From Gnetum montanum (Eukaryota; Streptophyta; Gnetopsida; Gnetales; Gnetaceae): 55,555 nucleotides of DNA. The notes under the pieces are model-generated. The model worked only from the letters and a program-made list of their open reading frames with translations. It was not told the DNA's origin and searched no databases. The stretch is from positions 640,431 through 695,985 of the forward strand of contig MNCI01011084.1 of the NCBI GenBank assembly GCA_015680685.1, read 5' to 3'. Numbering within the stretch: the first letter of the stretch is position 1; every line of letters starts with the position of its first letter. The position numbers and the translations under genes were made by a program. This document shows positions 1-9,689 of the stretch, piece by piece.

Positions 1-1670
1 GTTTTACCTCTTGATTGTTCAGTCCCAAGCATGCTTTTTCATGCTCTCACATGAATTAGCATGTTGCAATTACATACAGAATACATTGTGCAAGACCATG
101 ACTCAAGAGAATACCATCCCATAGAGGCACAATGTCAAAGGGACTTGCAACAAGAGAGACATCATAAGCCTTGGAAGGGTAAGTGGTCCCAGGATGCCCC
201 ACATGTCTTAACCAAAAATGAGGGTGGTGAACCTACCTTAGGCAATCGGCCATACAATGATGTTCCTCCCCTTGACTTTGGCCAAGGGTTGTGTATTAGA
301 ACCTTCATTCCACTATTCATAACCTAGGTTTTGATACCCATACACGAACTCATGATAAAGATGGACATTCTGATCACAATCGTGATAAGGGTTGAGACTA
401 CAGAAGAGAAGGTAGCAGACACTATCATGGTGATAGTTCTCCTTCTTCTTCACCTTCATCATCTCCTTCACCCTCTCCTTCAATATTTGGACACAGTCAT
501 AAAAAATACCATGGGGATAAAGGTAGGCAAAGTGGAAGTCATAGACGAAATAGCCAGGAAAGGGGATAAGGGCACTCTAAAGAGTCACAACATAGAAGAA
601 GGGAGAGTAGGGAATAACGTAGGCATCATAGATGCCATGGATGAGATGATCACGATGAAACCCTTCTCACTACTTGAAGTATGTTGGACACAACTAAGGC
701 TATTAGAATTCCAACAAGCCATTAGAAAGATAGTAGGATTAAGAGATTAGATATGAACAACATCCCATGATTTGAAAGGAGATACAACACTGATCCTCAG
801 AATCATTTACAAGCACTCCATGATGTTTGTGCCTTACAGAACATATAGAATGAATGGAAAAAACTTAACTTGTTCCCATAAACATTAGTTAAAGAAGTGG
901 AAAGCTGGTATCAGTCTTTAGAACTGGAATCCATTTGTAGGTGGAGTACTATGTTAGAACTATTTAATGACAAGTACCAAACGTACTCCCGAGTGTCTAA
1001 CTTACGAAACTAAATCCAAGGCTGGAAACAAGGAGGACATGAACCCTTGGATGCTACCATGGGCCAATACTATGCATTGTTACATCATTGTCCTAGCCAT
1101 GGTTATTTGCAAAGGGATCAACTGCATCATCTCGTGGATGGGCTTAGGCATGAAACGAGAAGAACCATTAGGACTTATGCCCAAGGGAGACTATCTAATC
1201 TTAGGTCCCATCAAATTCAAAGACTATTGGAGCAAGTTGCTAAGGAAGAAGTTGAGCTACGGAATAGAGAAAGTGTGGAAGAGTATAACCAAGATCCTTC
1301 CCTCTGGAAGAGGGGGGTAAGATTTTGTGAGGATGAAAAATATTCACCACTCAAAGAGATGGTAAATAGGAAAACTTTGCCTATCCAAAAGATGACATCA
1401 GAAGTTTCGGCAAAGGTAGACCATATGTGGGATTCCCTAGATAATAGATTTTAAACTGTTCTTAAAATAGTAGAGGAGTCTAGAGAGCAAGGTAGTGATT
1501 GTGAAAAAACAAAAAAGAAAGCAGCTAAACATGCACGTAGCAAGGGTAAGGGCAAAGTTACCATCATTGAAGAGGTTATGGATTTGGAAACAGATAATGA
1601 TAGTGGGTGTGAGATATGTCAATATGACCATCCTAAGGGATGTTGCCCTATAATCTCACATCTGTAGGAG
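1..1670 (+). pseudogene. Element A gag relic
   Basis: The capsid-type polyprotein that packages the element RNA. The longest open piece is 1047-1454, holding the conserved GQYY..L..CPSHG block followed by a region rich in Arg, Glu and Gln. A low-complexity Ser/Arg/His/Asp-rich stretch lies at about 340-640 and is shared by B and F. A zinc knuckle of form CX2CX3HX3C is read at 1608-1646 (C, C, H and C all present). The N-terminal block EYIVQDH at about 85-105 matches B at the same place. The frame changes several times and stops are frequent. The true start should lie some 250-300 bases left of the window, judged from B. Confidence 0.8.
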
Positions 1671-2870
1671 TTTGAGGTGTATTCACTCAACCCACGATTA
1701 AACAAAATACAAACACCCTGAAGGTTACCTTATCCTCAAGGTAACCCAAGGCAGTTCCACCAACCCTTAACATATTACCCTAGTGGAACTCCACCACAAT
1801 TGATTGAGCAATATCAATAGTGGCAACACCCACAATCATGGGGAATGCTACCACCAAGGTAATAGTATCCTTACCATCAACCTAACCCGTATGGATATTA
1901 CATGCAACAACCAATCTTCCCACATGACTCTACTGGTCACATCACTCCTCAACCTCACTACCAAGCCTGTGAGTACTATGGGACTCCCTCTTCTAAAGGC
2001 AATATTTCACAAGTATATCATCCTTCTCATCCAGCTGCATCTCTTCCACCAATAGCTCCACTACCACCTACTCCCATGATGTAAGGTGAAATCCCTATCC
2101 AACGGTAGCAACATAATGCCATGAGGGCTGTTAACTCTCAACCTACTATTGGTTCCAACAACCAGATGAAGAAAAGACCTTTCTTTAGAACCAGCAATCC
2201 AACCAAGCCCTTATAATCACAAGCGGCTAATTCCTTAGATGCCTCAGTATCAATCAAAACTTCAGAGCCTCCCTCAACTCAACCATCACACTCAACACAT
2301 ACAGTCATGCTAAAACATGTCATTACTGATTGGATTAAAGCTGGCCACCTTCAAAAGAAATTCTTTGATCCTAGAAGTCCTTTGATATACTTACAAATCA
2401 TTGAAAATGTGCCATGCAAGGTTCCTTTAGATTCAGGTTCTGATGTCAACTTGATTTCTCAAAAAAGGTACAAGGCCTGGAACCTACCTCCATTAACAAA
2501 GAGCAACATCCATCTAGAGTTGGTCGACCAGTCCATCACTGTCCCATTGGGACTGGTGGAAGACATTATTACCACTATTTGTGGGTGGTCGTACCCAGCT
2601 ACCTTCCTAGTGATTCAGGTAAACAATGGTAGAGGAACTTCCCAATCATAAAGGGAAGAGCATGGCAAAGCACCATTGATGCATGCCTAGGAATCCATGA
2701 TCTTTCCTTAGAAATATCAAAGAAAAATACATTCAAAAAGATCAAGAAGAAGAAAGTTCCGTGCATCACATATAGTGACATAGGGTGTAATTGCATGCAG
2801 AGGTCATGGTTTATGCAAAGTTTAACATTTCTTACATGCAATTAGTGTGCACAAGTAATCAACATACAAA
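1671..2870 (+). pseudogene. Element A linker and aspartic protease relic
   Basis: Positions 1680-2290 read as a Pro/Gln/Tyr-rich linker between the zinc knuckle and protease. The protease (retropepsin that would process Gag-Pol) is the open piece 2307-2651. Its active-site loop reads LDSGSDVNLIS, so the DSG triad is kept, which is the best preserved protease site of the four Athila-like copies. A second conserved block (GLVEDIITTICGWSYPATFLV) follows and is also seen in B and D. The frame is lost near 2650, just before the block equivalent to the IIMGRAWL region of the other copies. The catalytic motif makes the assignment firm; the ends are approximate. Confidence 0.82.
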
Positions 2871-3329
2871 GATGCCTATATGTAGTAGCCACACAACAAG
2901 AAGGGGCCTAGTGGCTAATAGCTGATCAAGAAATCAGTTCACTCATATGCATGGAACCAACTGAGGGTTTGACTTGCACTTACATCGATAGCATAAGTGC
3001 ATTAGAGCAAGTCCACTACCAACTTCCAAGTCTTAACCTTGAAAATGTCAACTAGGGGAAGTTGGAAATCCCTAAGAAATTTAAGCAGCAACCCCTCGAG
3101 CTGAAATCATTGTCCACTGGTATGGAGTACACATTCCTTAAAAATGAAAAACTAATAATTATCAATGCTAAGCTTGCTCCTCAATAGAAAGAACAACTGC
3201 TGAAGATAATCAATAGATGGTTAAAAGCCTTCACTTGGTCATTTCCCAAATTAACAAGAATAAATCCTAGGATATGCCAACATTGGATTTACACTAACCC
3301 CTCCATGAAGCCTCAAAGACAACCGCAGA

Positions 3330-4556
3330 GGCATTTGAACCCAAAGCTAAAGCAAGTAGTCAAGGAAGACATCAAATAACTTCTCAAGGCTGGGTTCATA
3401 TATCCCATTGCTAATAGTGAATGGGTTAGCCCCTTAGTTATTGTGCCTAAAAAGGGACGAAAATGGAGGGTGCATAGATTTTAGGCTACTAAATATGGCA
3501 ACATTCAAAGATCACTTTATGTTGCCATTTGTTAACCAAATCTTAGACACCATTGCAGGGCATCACTACTACAGTTTTCTGGATGGATATAGTGGATATA
3601 ATCAAATACAAATAGCCCCAGAAGGCCAAGCCAAGACTACGTTCACTAGTCCTTGGGGAACATTTGCATACAAACAGATGCTATTTGGATTATGCAATGC
3701 CCCTGCAACATTTCAACAACTAGTTCTAAGCATCTTTCAATAACAGATAAGAAATGGTGTGGAGGTCTTTATGGACGACTTCTCCACTTATGGAGAAAAC
3801 TTTGATCAAGCCTTGGACCGGTTGGATCAAGTGTTAAAAAGATGTGTAGAAACCAATTTAAGGCTCAACTGTTAGAAAAGTCATTTGATGGTCCAAGAAG
3901 GTGTAGTACTAGGACACAAAATCTTACACATAGCGATAGAGGTAGACCCCAAGAAGATCAAAATCATCCAAGGGATTACCCGTCAACTGAAAACTGTTAA
4001 AGATATTCAGTCATTCCTTGGACATACTGGCTACTATAGGAGATTTATTGAGAACTTTTCAAAGGTTTTCAAACCATTAGTGGAATTAACGAAAAAGGAT
4101 GTACCTTTCAAGTAGACTAGGGAATGCAAATTAGCTTTTCAAACTCTGAAACAGAAGCTAGTAGAAACACAAGCTCCTAACTGGTCCAAACCATTCCATA
4201 TCATGAATAATGCATTCAACTATGCTTTAGGAGCTGTACTTACATAGTTAGATGACCAAAAGCATCCTTATTACATCCACTATGCAAGTAGAAGTATCAC
4301 TGGTACACAACTTAACTGCACTACCATAGAGAAAGTATTAATGGTTGTAGTGTTTGCACTTGAAAAGGTTTAGACACTATGTATTGGGATATAAAGTATA
4401 TATACATACAGATCATAGTGCAATCTGGTTCCTTATGAATAAGCCAATGGTAAGCCCTCGTATCATACGATGGCTTGTAATCTTACAAGAGTTTGATTTA
4501 ACGATGATTGATTGCAAGGGCACCAAGAATGTAGTTGCTGATCATTTATCTTAGTT
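3330..4556 (+). pseudogene. Element A reverse transcriptase and RNase H relic
   Basis: Reverse transcriptase and RNase H would copy the element RNA to DNA. RT starts near 3380 (AGFIYPIANSEWVSPLV), continues through the open piece 3441-3743 (YSGYNQI, GTFAYKQMLFGLCNAPATFQ) and keeps its catalytic box FMDDF at 3768-3782. The RT thumb, with FLGHTGYYRRFI, is in 3885-4115. RNase H covers about 4130-4554, with YALGAVLT, the ASRSI block and the HTDH motif, ending at VVADHLS. At least six stops interrupt it, several where sister copies have Gln. The motif order is typical of Ty3/gypsy and the wording of the Athila clade. Confidence 0.88.
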
Positions 4557-5975
4557 GTGATGGAACAACAAAGAGGATGAGTATCCAATTTCTAATCATT
4601 TCCCTAATGAATTCCTATTTGCTGGTGTAGTGAATAATCAATCACCCATGAAGACAAACTAGTATAGTAGCATTCTTACCTATCTCCTCACCCAACAAAC
4701 ACCACAAGAGTTAAACCTTAAGAAGAAACAACAATTTCTTCACCAAGCTAAGTACTTTATGGAGATCAATGGGAAACTTTACAAAGTCTATCCCAATGGC
4801 TTGGTTCAATGGTATGTTCCCGATATAGATCAACTATGAGTTCTCCAAGATGCTCATGAGGGTCCTTGTGGGGGTCATTACATTGGGAGATGAATAGCCA
4901 TTAAGATCCTACTTGCAGGATATTATTGGCCTACAATATTTTTGGACGTCCATCATTTTGTCCAATCCTGTGAGTGTTGTTAACATGATGGGGGAATAAC
5001 TACTAGAACGAAGGGTCTGCAATAATGGATTTAAATGTTATAACCCTTTGACATTTGGGGAATTGATTTTATGGGGCCAATTACACCAATGTCCAATGAA
5101 AATGCCTATATCATTGTTGCTATTGATTACCTAACTAAATGGATAGAATCATCTGCTATTAAGGATTTTACATCATCTACAGCTGCACAATTTGTTCAAA
5201 AACAAGTCATAAATAGGTTTGGTATGCCTCGTGCACTTATTTTAGACAATGGTGCCCACTTCACAAGTGCAACTTTTTAAAAATTAATGCAAAACTTAGG
5301 GGTTGAGCATAAATTAACTACACCATACCACCCCCAAGTGAATGGTCAGGAAAAAGTCACCAACAAGGAGATTATGAAGATATTGACAAGAACTATTAGC
5401 AAGTTTAGGTAAGACTGGAGCACTAAACTGAATGATTCTCTTTGGGCATACTGCTCCACATGAAAACTCCCTACAAGCTACTCTCCCTATGAGTTAGTGT
5501 ATGGTAAATTACCAACGCTTCCCATTCAAACTGAGCTCTGTACACTATCCATGGCATGTGACCTCAACCTTGACCTTGATCTAGCACAAAAACAATGGTT
5601 AGTAACCTTTAACTTGCTATATGAAAATCGACTGGCTACCCTGTCATCTAACGAGTTGCACAAGGGATTCAATAAATAACTTCATGACCTCAGGATTAGG
5701 AAAGTTATATATCAACTGGGAGATAAGGTTCTCTACTAGAATCCCACACATGTGCACAATGTACTAAATTTCAAACATTGTGGGAGGGACCTTATATTAT
5801 TTATGAAACTTTTTCTTCAGGGGCCATGACAATATACAAACCTGAGAGCCCAAACAAGAAACTATTGGTCAATGTACAACAAACCAAACCTTTCCATGAG
5901 CATAGGACAACTAGTACACATGCTACCTCTGTTGGTGGACAACCCTGCTTACTATTTTGGATCCCCTACTTCTAA
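4557..5975 (+). pseudogene. Element A integrase relic
   Basis: Integrase would join element DNA to the chromosome. The HHCC zinc domain is at about 4850-4990 (HEGPCGGHY...GYYWPTIF...SCECC), followed by a stop where sister copies have Gln. The catalytic core begins in 5071-5280 with the first Asp in VAIDY and the second in LDNG. The third catalytic position lies in the GQVEVTN block of B, but here reads GQEKVTN, so the Glu appears replaced by Lys. The C-terminal part (5497-5975) holds the YGKLPTLPIQ block shared with D and a short tail. No chromodomain is visible. The gene is broken by stops and frameshifts. Confidence 0.87.
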
Positions 5976-7141
5976 CTCTGTCATGTGGGAGATGGCCACC
6001 TATGCTAACTATTCTAGGCCCTTAGTTCTTTTTGAATTTTTGTTTTACATATTTTTTTTANCTTTGAATTATGATGCTAATATTAAGGTATGGTTCTTTT
6101 GGTAAAACAAGTAATGAGTCCATGTCGTTCACTCATCCATACAACTCTATGGTCTCCTTTGTCTTGGAACTATACAGTCCCTCTTTTTCTAAGTAAACTT
6201 TTAATGAATTGGTGGCTAGGTATTTTTCTAACCAAGGAAAGACTCAAAGGATGAAAAGGGTGTGACCTCAAGGGGATTTGATGCATTTGTGCTAACCATT
6301 TTCTTGTGTGCTTGGATGCTTTTTCTTGGGTTTTCTGCCATTCTAACATTGTTCAAAAATCAGGAAGCCAAGTGAATAAAAATAAGTCTTTGCATGGTGT
6401 GGTTCTCACGTAAAAAAAAGAGTGAGAATTCAAAGCACACCCTTAGACATACTAAAGCAATATGGGCAACAAGCACTGGTTATGGAACTAGAAAGACATG
6501 TTATCCATGCCTAAAGATTCCCTCTAACTAAGGTTGTTTCTCACTTCCTACTTCTCCATCTTGCTCTCCTCAGAATGGTGATGACTCTTTGTGGAAGCAT
6601 TCTTATTGCTTCAAGTGGATGGATTGGCCAAGTGTGTTGATGCGAGGTCACTGGATATGGTTTTTTTGAGTTTGGATTTGGGATGAGTTCTACTTAGTTA
6701 CATTAACCATAAAATACACAAGGGGCTTTACATAACCTTGTTCTTGGGATTCCATTCCATTCTCTCCTCTCCATCTTTCTTCCCATTTTCCACCTCATTG
6801 CCAGTTTTATCATTAGTCTGTTCTAGGTTGATGCATTGTTTTTCTTTGTTGAATTCTTGTGGGTAAGTATTTAACTCTTGCTTCCAAATGACATTCCTAG
6901 AGCCTACAGACTCTTTGGTTTGTGGGTTTGTCAGGGCATAAAAGGCATGAGCCTACTTTGGGGAGGACCCACTAGCATTTCTTTTTAGTGTAATTGTTAA
7001 CTTCTTTCTCTTAAACATTACCTACAATCAATCATTTCTTGTTTCATCTCCATCCATGACATCCATTTTATTGGTGTTGTCATTGATATTTTTTCCCATC
7101 TTTCTTATTCCTCATATTTTTCCATCTTATAGCTACTGGAG

Positions 7142-7360
7142 GTTCACTCTTAGTCATGGGGGCCTTAGCATAATTTTTTTAATTTTCTCCATTTTACTAT
7201 TCACCTAACCCCTACACCTTGGGTAGTCACCTATGATAAATCTCCAAACCAGTTTCTTCCATAACCACAACTCAACCAATGCACTTCATATCGAGGCAAG
7301 GTATCAACTGCATTATGGTTTTTCTGTCCTTGCTCATTTGTGACTTTGTTGTGTGTGCAG
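7142..7360 (+). other. Remnant ORF3 leader intron in element A
   Basis: Aligned by eye with the ORF3 leaders of B and D. The donor position reads GGAG|GTTCAC where B and D have GAG|GTAAG, so the donor appears mutated. The acceptor is strong, a T/G-rich run ending TGTGTGCAG directly before ATGGTG at 7361. Splicing is inferred, not shown. Confidence 0.5.
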
Positions 7361-7736
7361 ATGGTGATCTTACAAATAATGGACTAGGCTTGGAGGAAGC
7401 ACTCAGGATGGACTAGAACTAGACCATTTACAAAAGGAGCAAGTCTAGTGGCGTGGCTATGGATAAACAATGGAAGGCGCAATCTTAGCATTGGCAGCAA
7501 CACGCTTCATTTTCTTTCTCTCTCTTTCTCTACAAGATTCCAAATAAAGGCTTGGATGTCATTTATGTACACGTGTTCACCACAATGGTTATGAATACTA
7601 ATGTTGTAATATGCTTATTGATCCATTCACTAGGCACGTTGACTCTGTCATCCTATTCCATCAACAGTTGTCAATTAGTCAATAATCCCATACCTTCCCA
7701 GTATTTTGTAAGGAACTCGAGGACGAGTTTTCATTC

Positions 7737-7749
7737 AGTCGTGGGGGCA
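7737..7749 (+). other. Polypurine tract of element A
   Basis: The sequence AGTCGTGGGGGCA directly precedes the LTR start TGATGAG. The equivalent G-rich tract stands next to the LTRs of B and D, which supports its role as plus-strand primer. Confidence 0.75.
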
Positions 7750-7777
7750 TGATGAGAGTAGTTACTCTAGCAATTTA

Positions 7778-7850
7778 TTCTAATTATTAGAGTGGTAGTT
7801 TTTCTAATTATTAGAGTGGAAGTTTCTCTAATTATTAGAGTAGTTGCTCC
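7778..7850 (+). repeat. Three 24 bp tandem repeats in U3 of LTR A
   Basis: The core TAATTATTAG starts at 7781, 7805 and 7829, an exact 24 bp period, each followed by AGTGG or AGTAG. They lie just upstream of the TATA box, where enhancer repeats are usually found in LTRs. B, D and F do not show this unit. Confidence 0.85.
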
Positions 7851-7856
7851 AAAGCC

Positions 7857-7866
7857 TATAAATATA
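7857..7866 (+). promoter_or_regulatory. TATA box of LTR A
   Basis: TATAAATATA lies 107 bp from the LTR start. A poly(A) signal AATAAA follows at 8049-8054, giving the usual U3-R spacing. Confidence 0.7.
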
Positions 7867-8606
7867 GTGCCTAGGTGCATAATTTAGAAAAAAAGTCTTG
7901 GAAGGAAGCCTTTACAGGAAAGTCTTTTAGGAGTTAAGTAGTGAAAATTTTGTAGTTAGAGTATTTTGCAAGTGCCTGCAGTAGGAGGTCTAAGTGTGGA
8001 TGGATCTTTATTTGAGCATTGTATACCTGAGCGCACCTTGTGTACGACAATAAAGACGAACTCTTGGATTCATCCTTACAGCACTTGAGATTTTTTTTCT
8101 TACTCATTTTCTTCATTTTATTTTCTTCTGCATTTATTTTATTTTATGTTATGCACTTTACATTTCTATTATTAGCACACATAGTACAATCACTTCGAGC
8201 ATGCGTGTAACACTTGATAACCCAGTAACAATTAGCGTTTGGTAATCCCAATAGTGTTGCACTTGGTTAAGATGTGTACGGCAAGTGAGAATGGATATTA
8301 GTGTTAGGATTAGTTTAAAGCCTAGTTAATCAGTAGTTAAGTTAAATTAGTCACTTAGTTATCTCTCTCTTTTCTCCATTATTAGCAGCAGGACATAAAA
8401 ACATAAAAGCTATAAAAATCATATGCCTCAAACTTACTTAACCATACAATCATGACATACAACTAAGTTTGGGAAGACAACGATCAACCAACCCATCCTT
8501 GTTCCACAAAGGTGCATAGGCACTTAGTCCTTAGAATTCGACTAGATCGTGCATGAAATGCTTGTATCCGTATGGTTGAGCATAGGGGTACCTCACCGCT
8601 CATCAA

Positions 8607-9460
8607 GTAGCAAGTATACCCTATGCCCAACCATATAAATCAGTAGCATTCAGTTAGTGATCCAATCGAATTTCGTAGACTTTAGCTCTCCAAGTACAGT
8701 AGTTTGTAAGAGGTGAATCAAACCGATGCTATTGTTGTCTTCTCAATTCCACTTGGGAAGTGCAAGTATATGATTATGTGTAACTAAGGCATATGATTTT
8801 TATCATTTTATCTTTTATGAATTAAGTTTCCTAAGAATAAGAATAAAGTAATTGAATTTTTAATTAATCTAATAACTAGCTAATATTTAACTAATCCTAA
8901 CATAAGCATATGTTCCCACTTTTTGTACGTATCCTAAACACATTATAGCATCATTGGGTTACCAAGCATTAAGCACTATTGGAATTACCAAGCATCAAAC
9001 ATATGCTCGAAGTGGTTGTACTTATGTTTGCTATTTAATCAATTTTCATTAATTACTTAGAAACCTTAAAGTAGATTGCATGAATATTAAATGCATAAAG
9101 AAAACATCAATATATTCCAAGTGCTTTAAGGTTTTATTAAAAAATCTTGTATTTATTACCATTCACACTAAGGTGCTCAAGTATATCAGTGCTCAAATAA
9201 AGATCTATACACTTCTTTAACTCCTACTATAGGCACTTAGAAAATATTCTAACTTTCAAAGGGAAAAACTACAAAAGCTTTGCTACAACTATGAAAAGAT
9301 TACCAAAAATTTAGCAAGTATGCATACATTTATAGGTAGAGACAGGATGCAATGTCAATGGGTATACATTAATGTGTCAAATCCTATGTTGACAAGATCA
9401 CATTGACAATATCCTGTCAATGACATTTTGTCAACGTGGCCCACCTATGAAAACTCATCA
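8607..9460 (-). repeat. 3' LTR of element B (left copy, 854 bp)
   Basis: Its right end is CTCATCA at 9454-9460, next to the polypurine tract. Its left end begins at AGTAGCAAG, so the first five bases of the expected TGATGAG are missing or merged with the end of LTR A. A TATA box in reverse is at 9327-9336. It aligns along its length with 20595-21454. Confidence 0.88.
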
Positions 9461-9473
9461 TACCCCCATGACT
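9461..9473 (-). other. Polypurine tract of element B
   Basis: Read on the minus strand the sequence is AGTCATGGGGGTA, ending right at the LTR start, like A (7737) and D (41070). Confidence 0.75.
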
Positions 9474-9689
9474 AAATGAAAACTCTTCTTTGAGTTCTTT
9501 ACAAACTTTTGTGAAGGCATGGGATTATTGACATGCTATAAAGACATAAAACAAACACAATAAAAACTAAGTTCCCAAGTGTATGATTTACAACCATTAC
9601 AAAAATTGGTGTTTTGAACAACAAACTTAAACACCATGACCACAATGAAAAATACAACTCCTCAAAAGGCTAAAAGACAATGAAGAAAA

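Larger units (their letters stand above)
5976..7749 (+). other. Element A post-integrase spacer and 3' region, ORF3 body deleted
   Basis: No gene is left here. Blocks match the region between integrase and ORF3 in B and D, for example the AAAGCACACCC block at about 6434 (B near 13725, D near 45500) and the GGGGAGGACCCAC block at 6944-6978. The ORF3 leader and an ATG at 7361 follow, and then the sequence passes quickly to the 3' flank shared with B (about 7675-7749), so most of ORF3 is missing. One undetermined base (n) is at 6061. The end carries the G-rich polypurine tract. Confidence 0.7.
1..8606 (+). mobile_element. Element A: Athila-like Ty3/gypsy retrotransposon, 5' end outside window
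   Basis: Gag, protease, RT, RNase H and integrase relics follow one another on the plus strand and end in an LTR bounded by TGATGAG and CTCATCA. The RT and gag wording (YSGYNQI, GLCNAPATFQ, a GQYY..L..CPSHG gag block) is what I associate with the Athila clade. The gag start, primer site and 5' LTR lie left of the window. Compared with B and D, A lacks about 2.7 kb after integrase, namely the body of ORF3. Stops interrupt every domain, so the copy is dead. Confidence 0.88.
7750..8606 (+). repeat. 3' LTR of element A (857 bp)
   Basis: It starts TGATGAG after the polypurine tract and ends CTCATCA, an inverted 7 bp terminal pair. It holds three 24 bp repeats in U3 (7778-7850), a TATA box at 7857 and AATAAA at 8049. 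The U5 half shares the TTGGTAAYCC repeat and the ATATGATTTTTAT block with the LTRs of B. It touches the left LTR of B head-on. Confidence 0.88.

Noticed and set aside
1437-1631. Minus-strand 64-residue hydrophobic ORF
   Set aside because: It is the shadow of the element A gag region and has no counterpart in B, D or F.
8606-8607. A and B as products of one self-integration event
   Set aside because: The LTRs of A and B are too different to come from a single element copy.
7749-8610. Possible tRNA gene in the LTR
   Set aside because: No cloverleaf or A/B box set could be traced; the sequence is explained by U3-R-U5.
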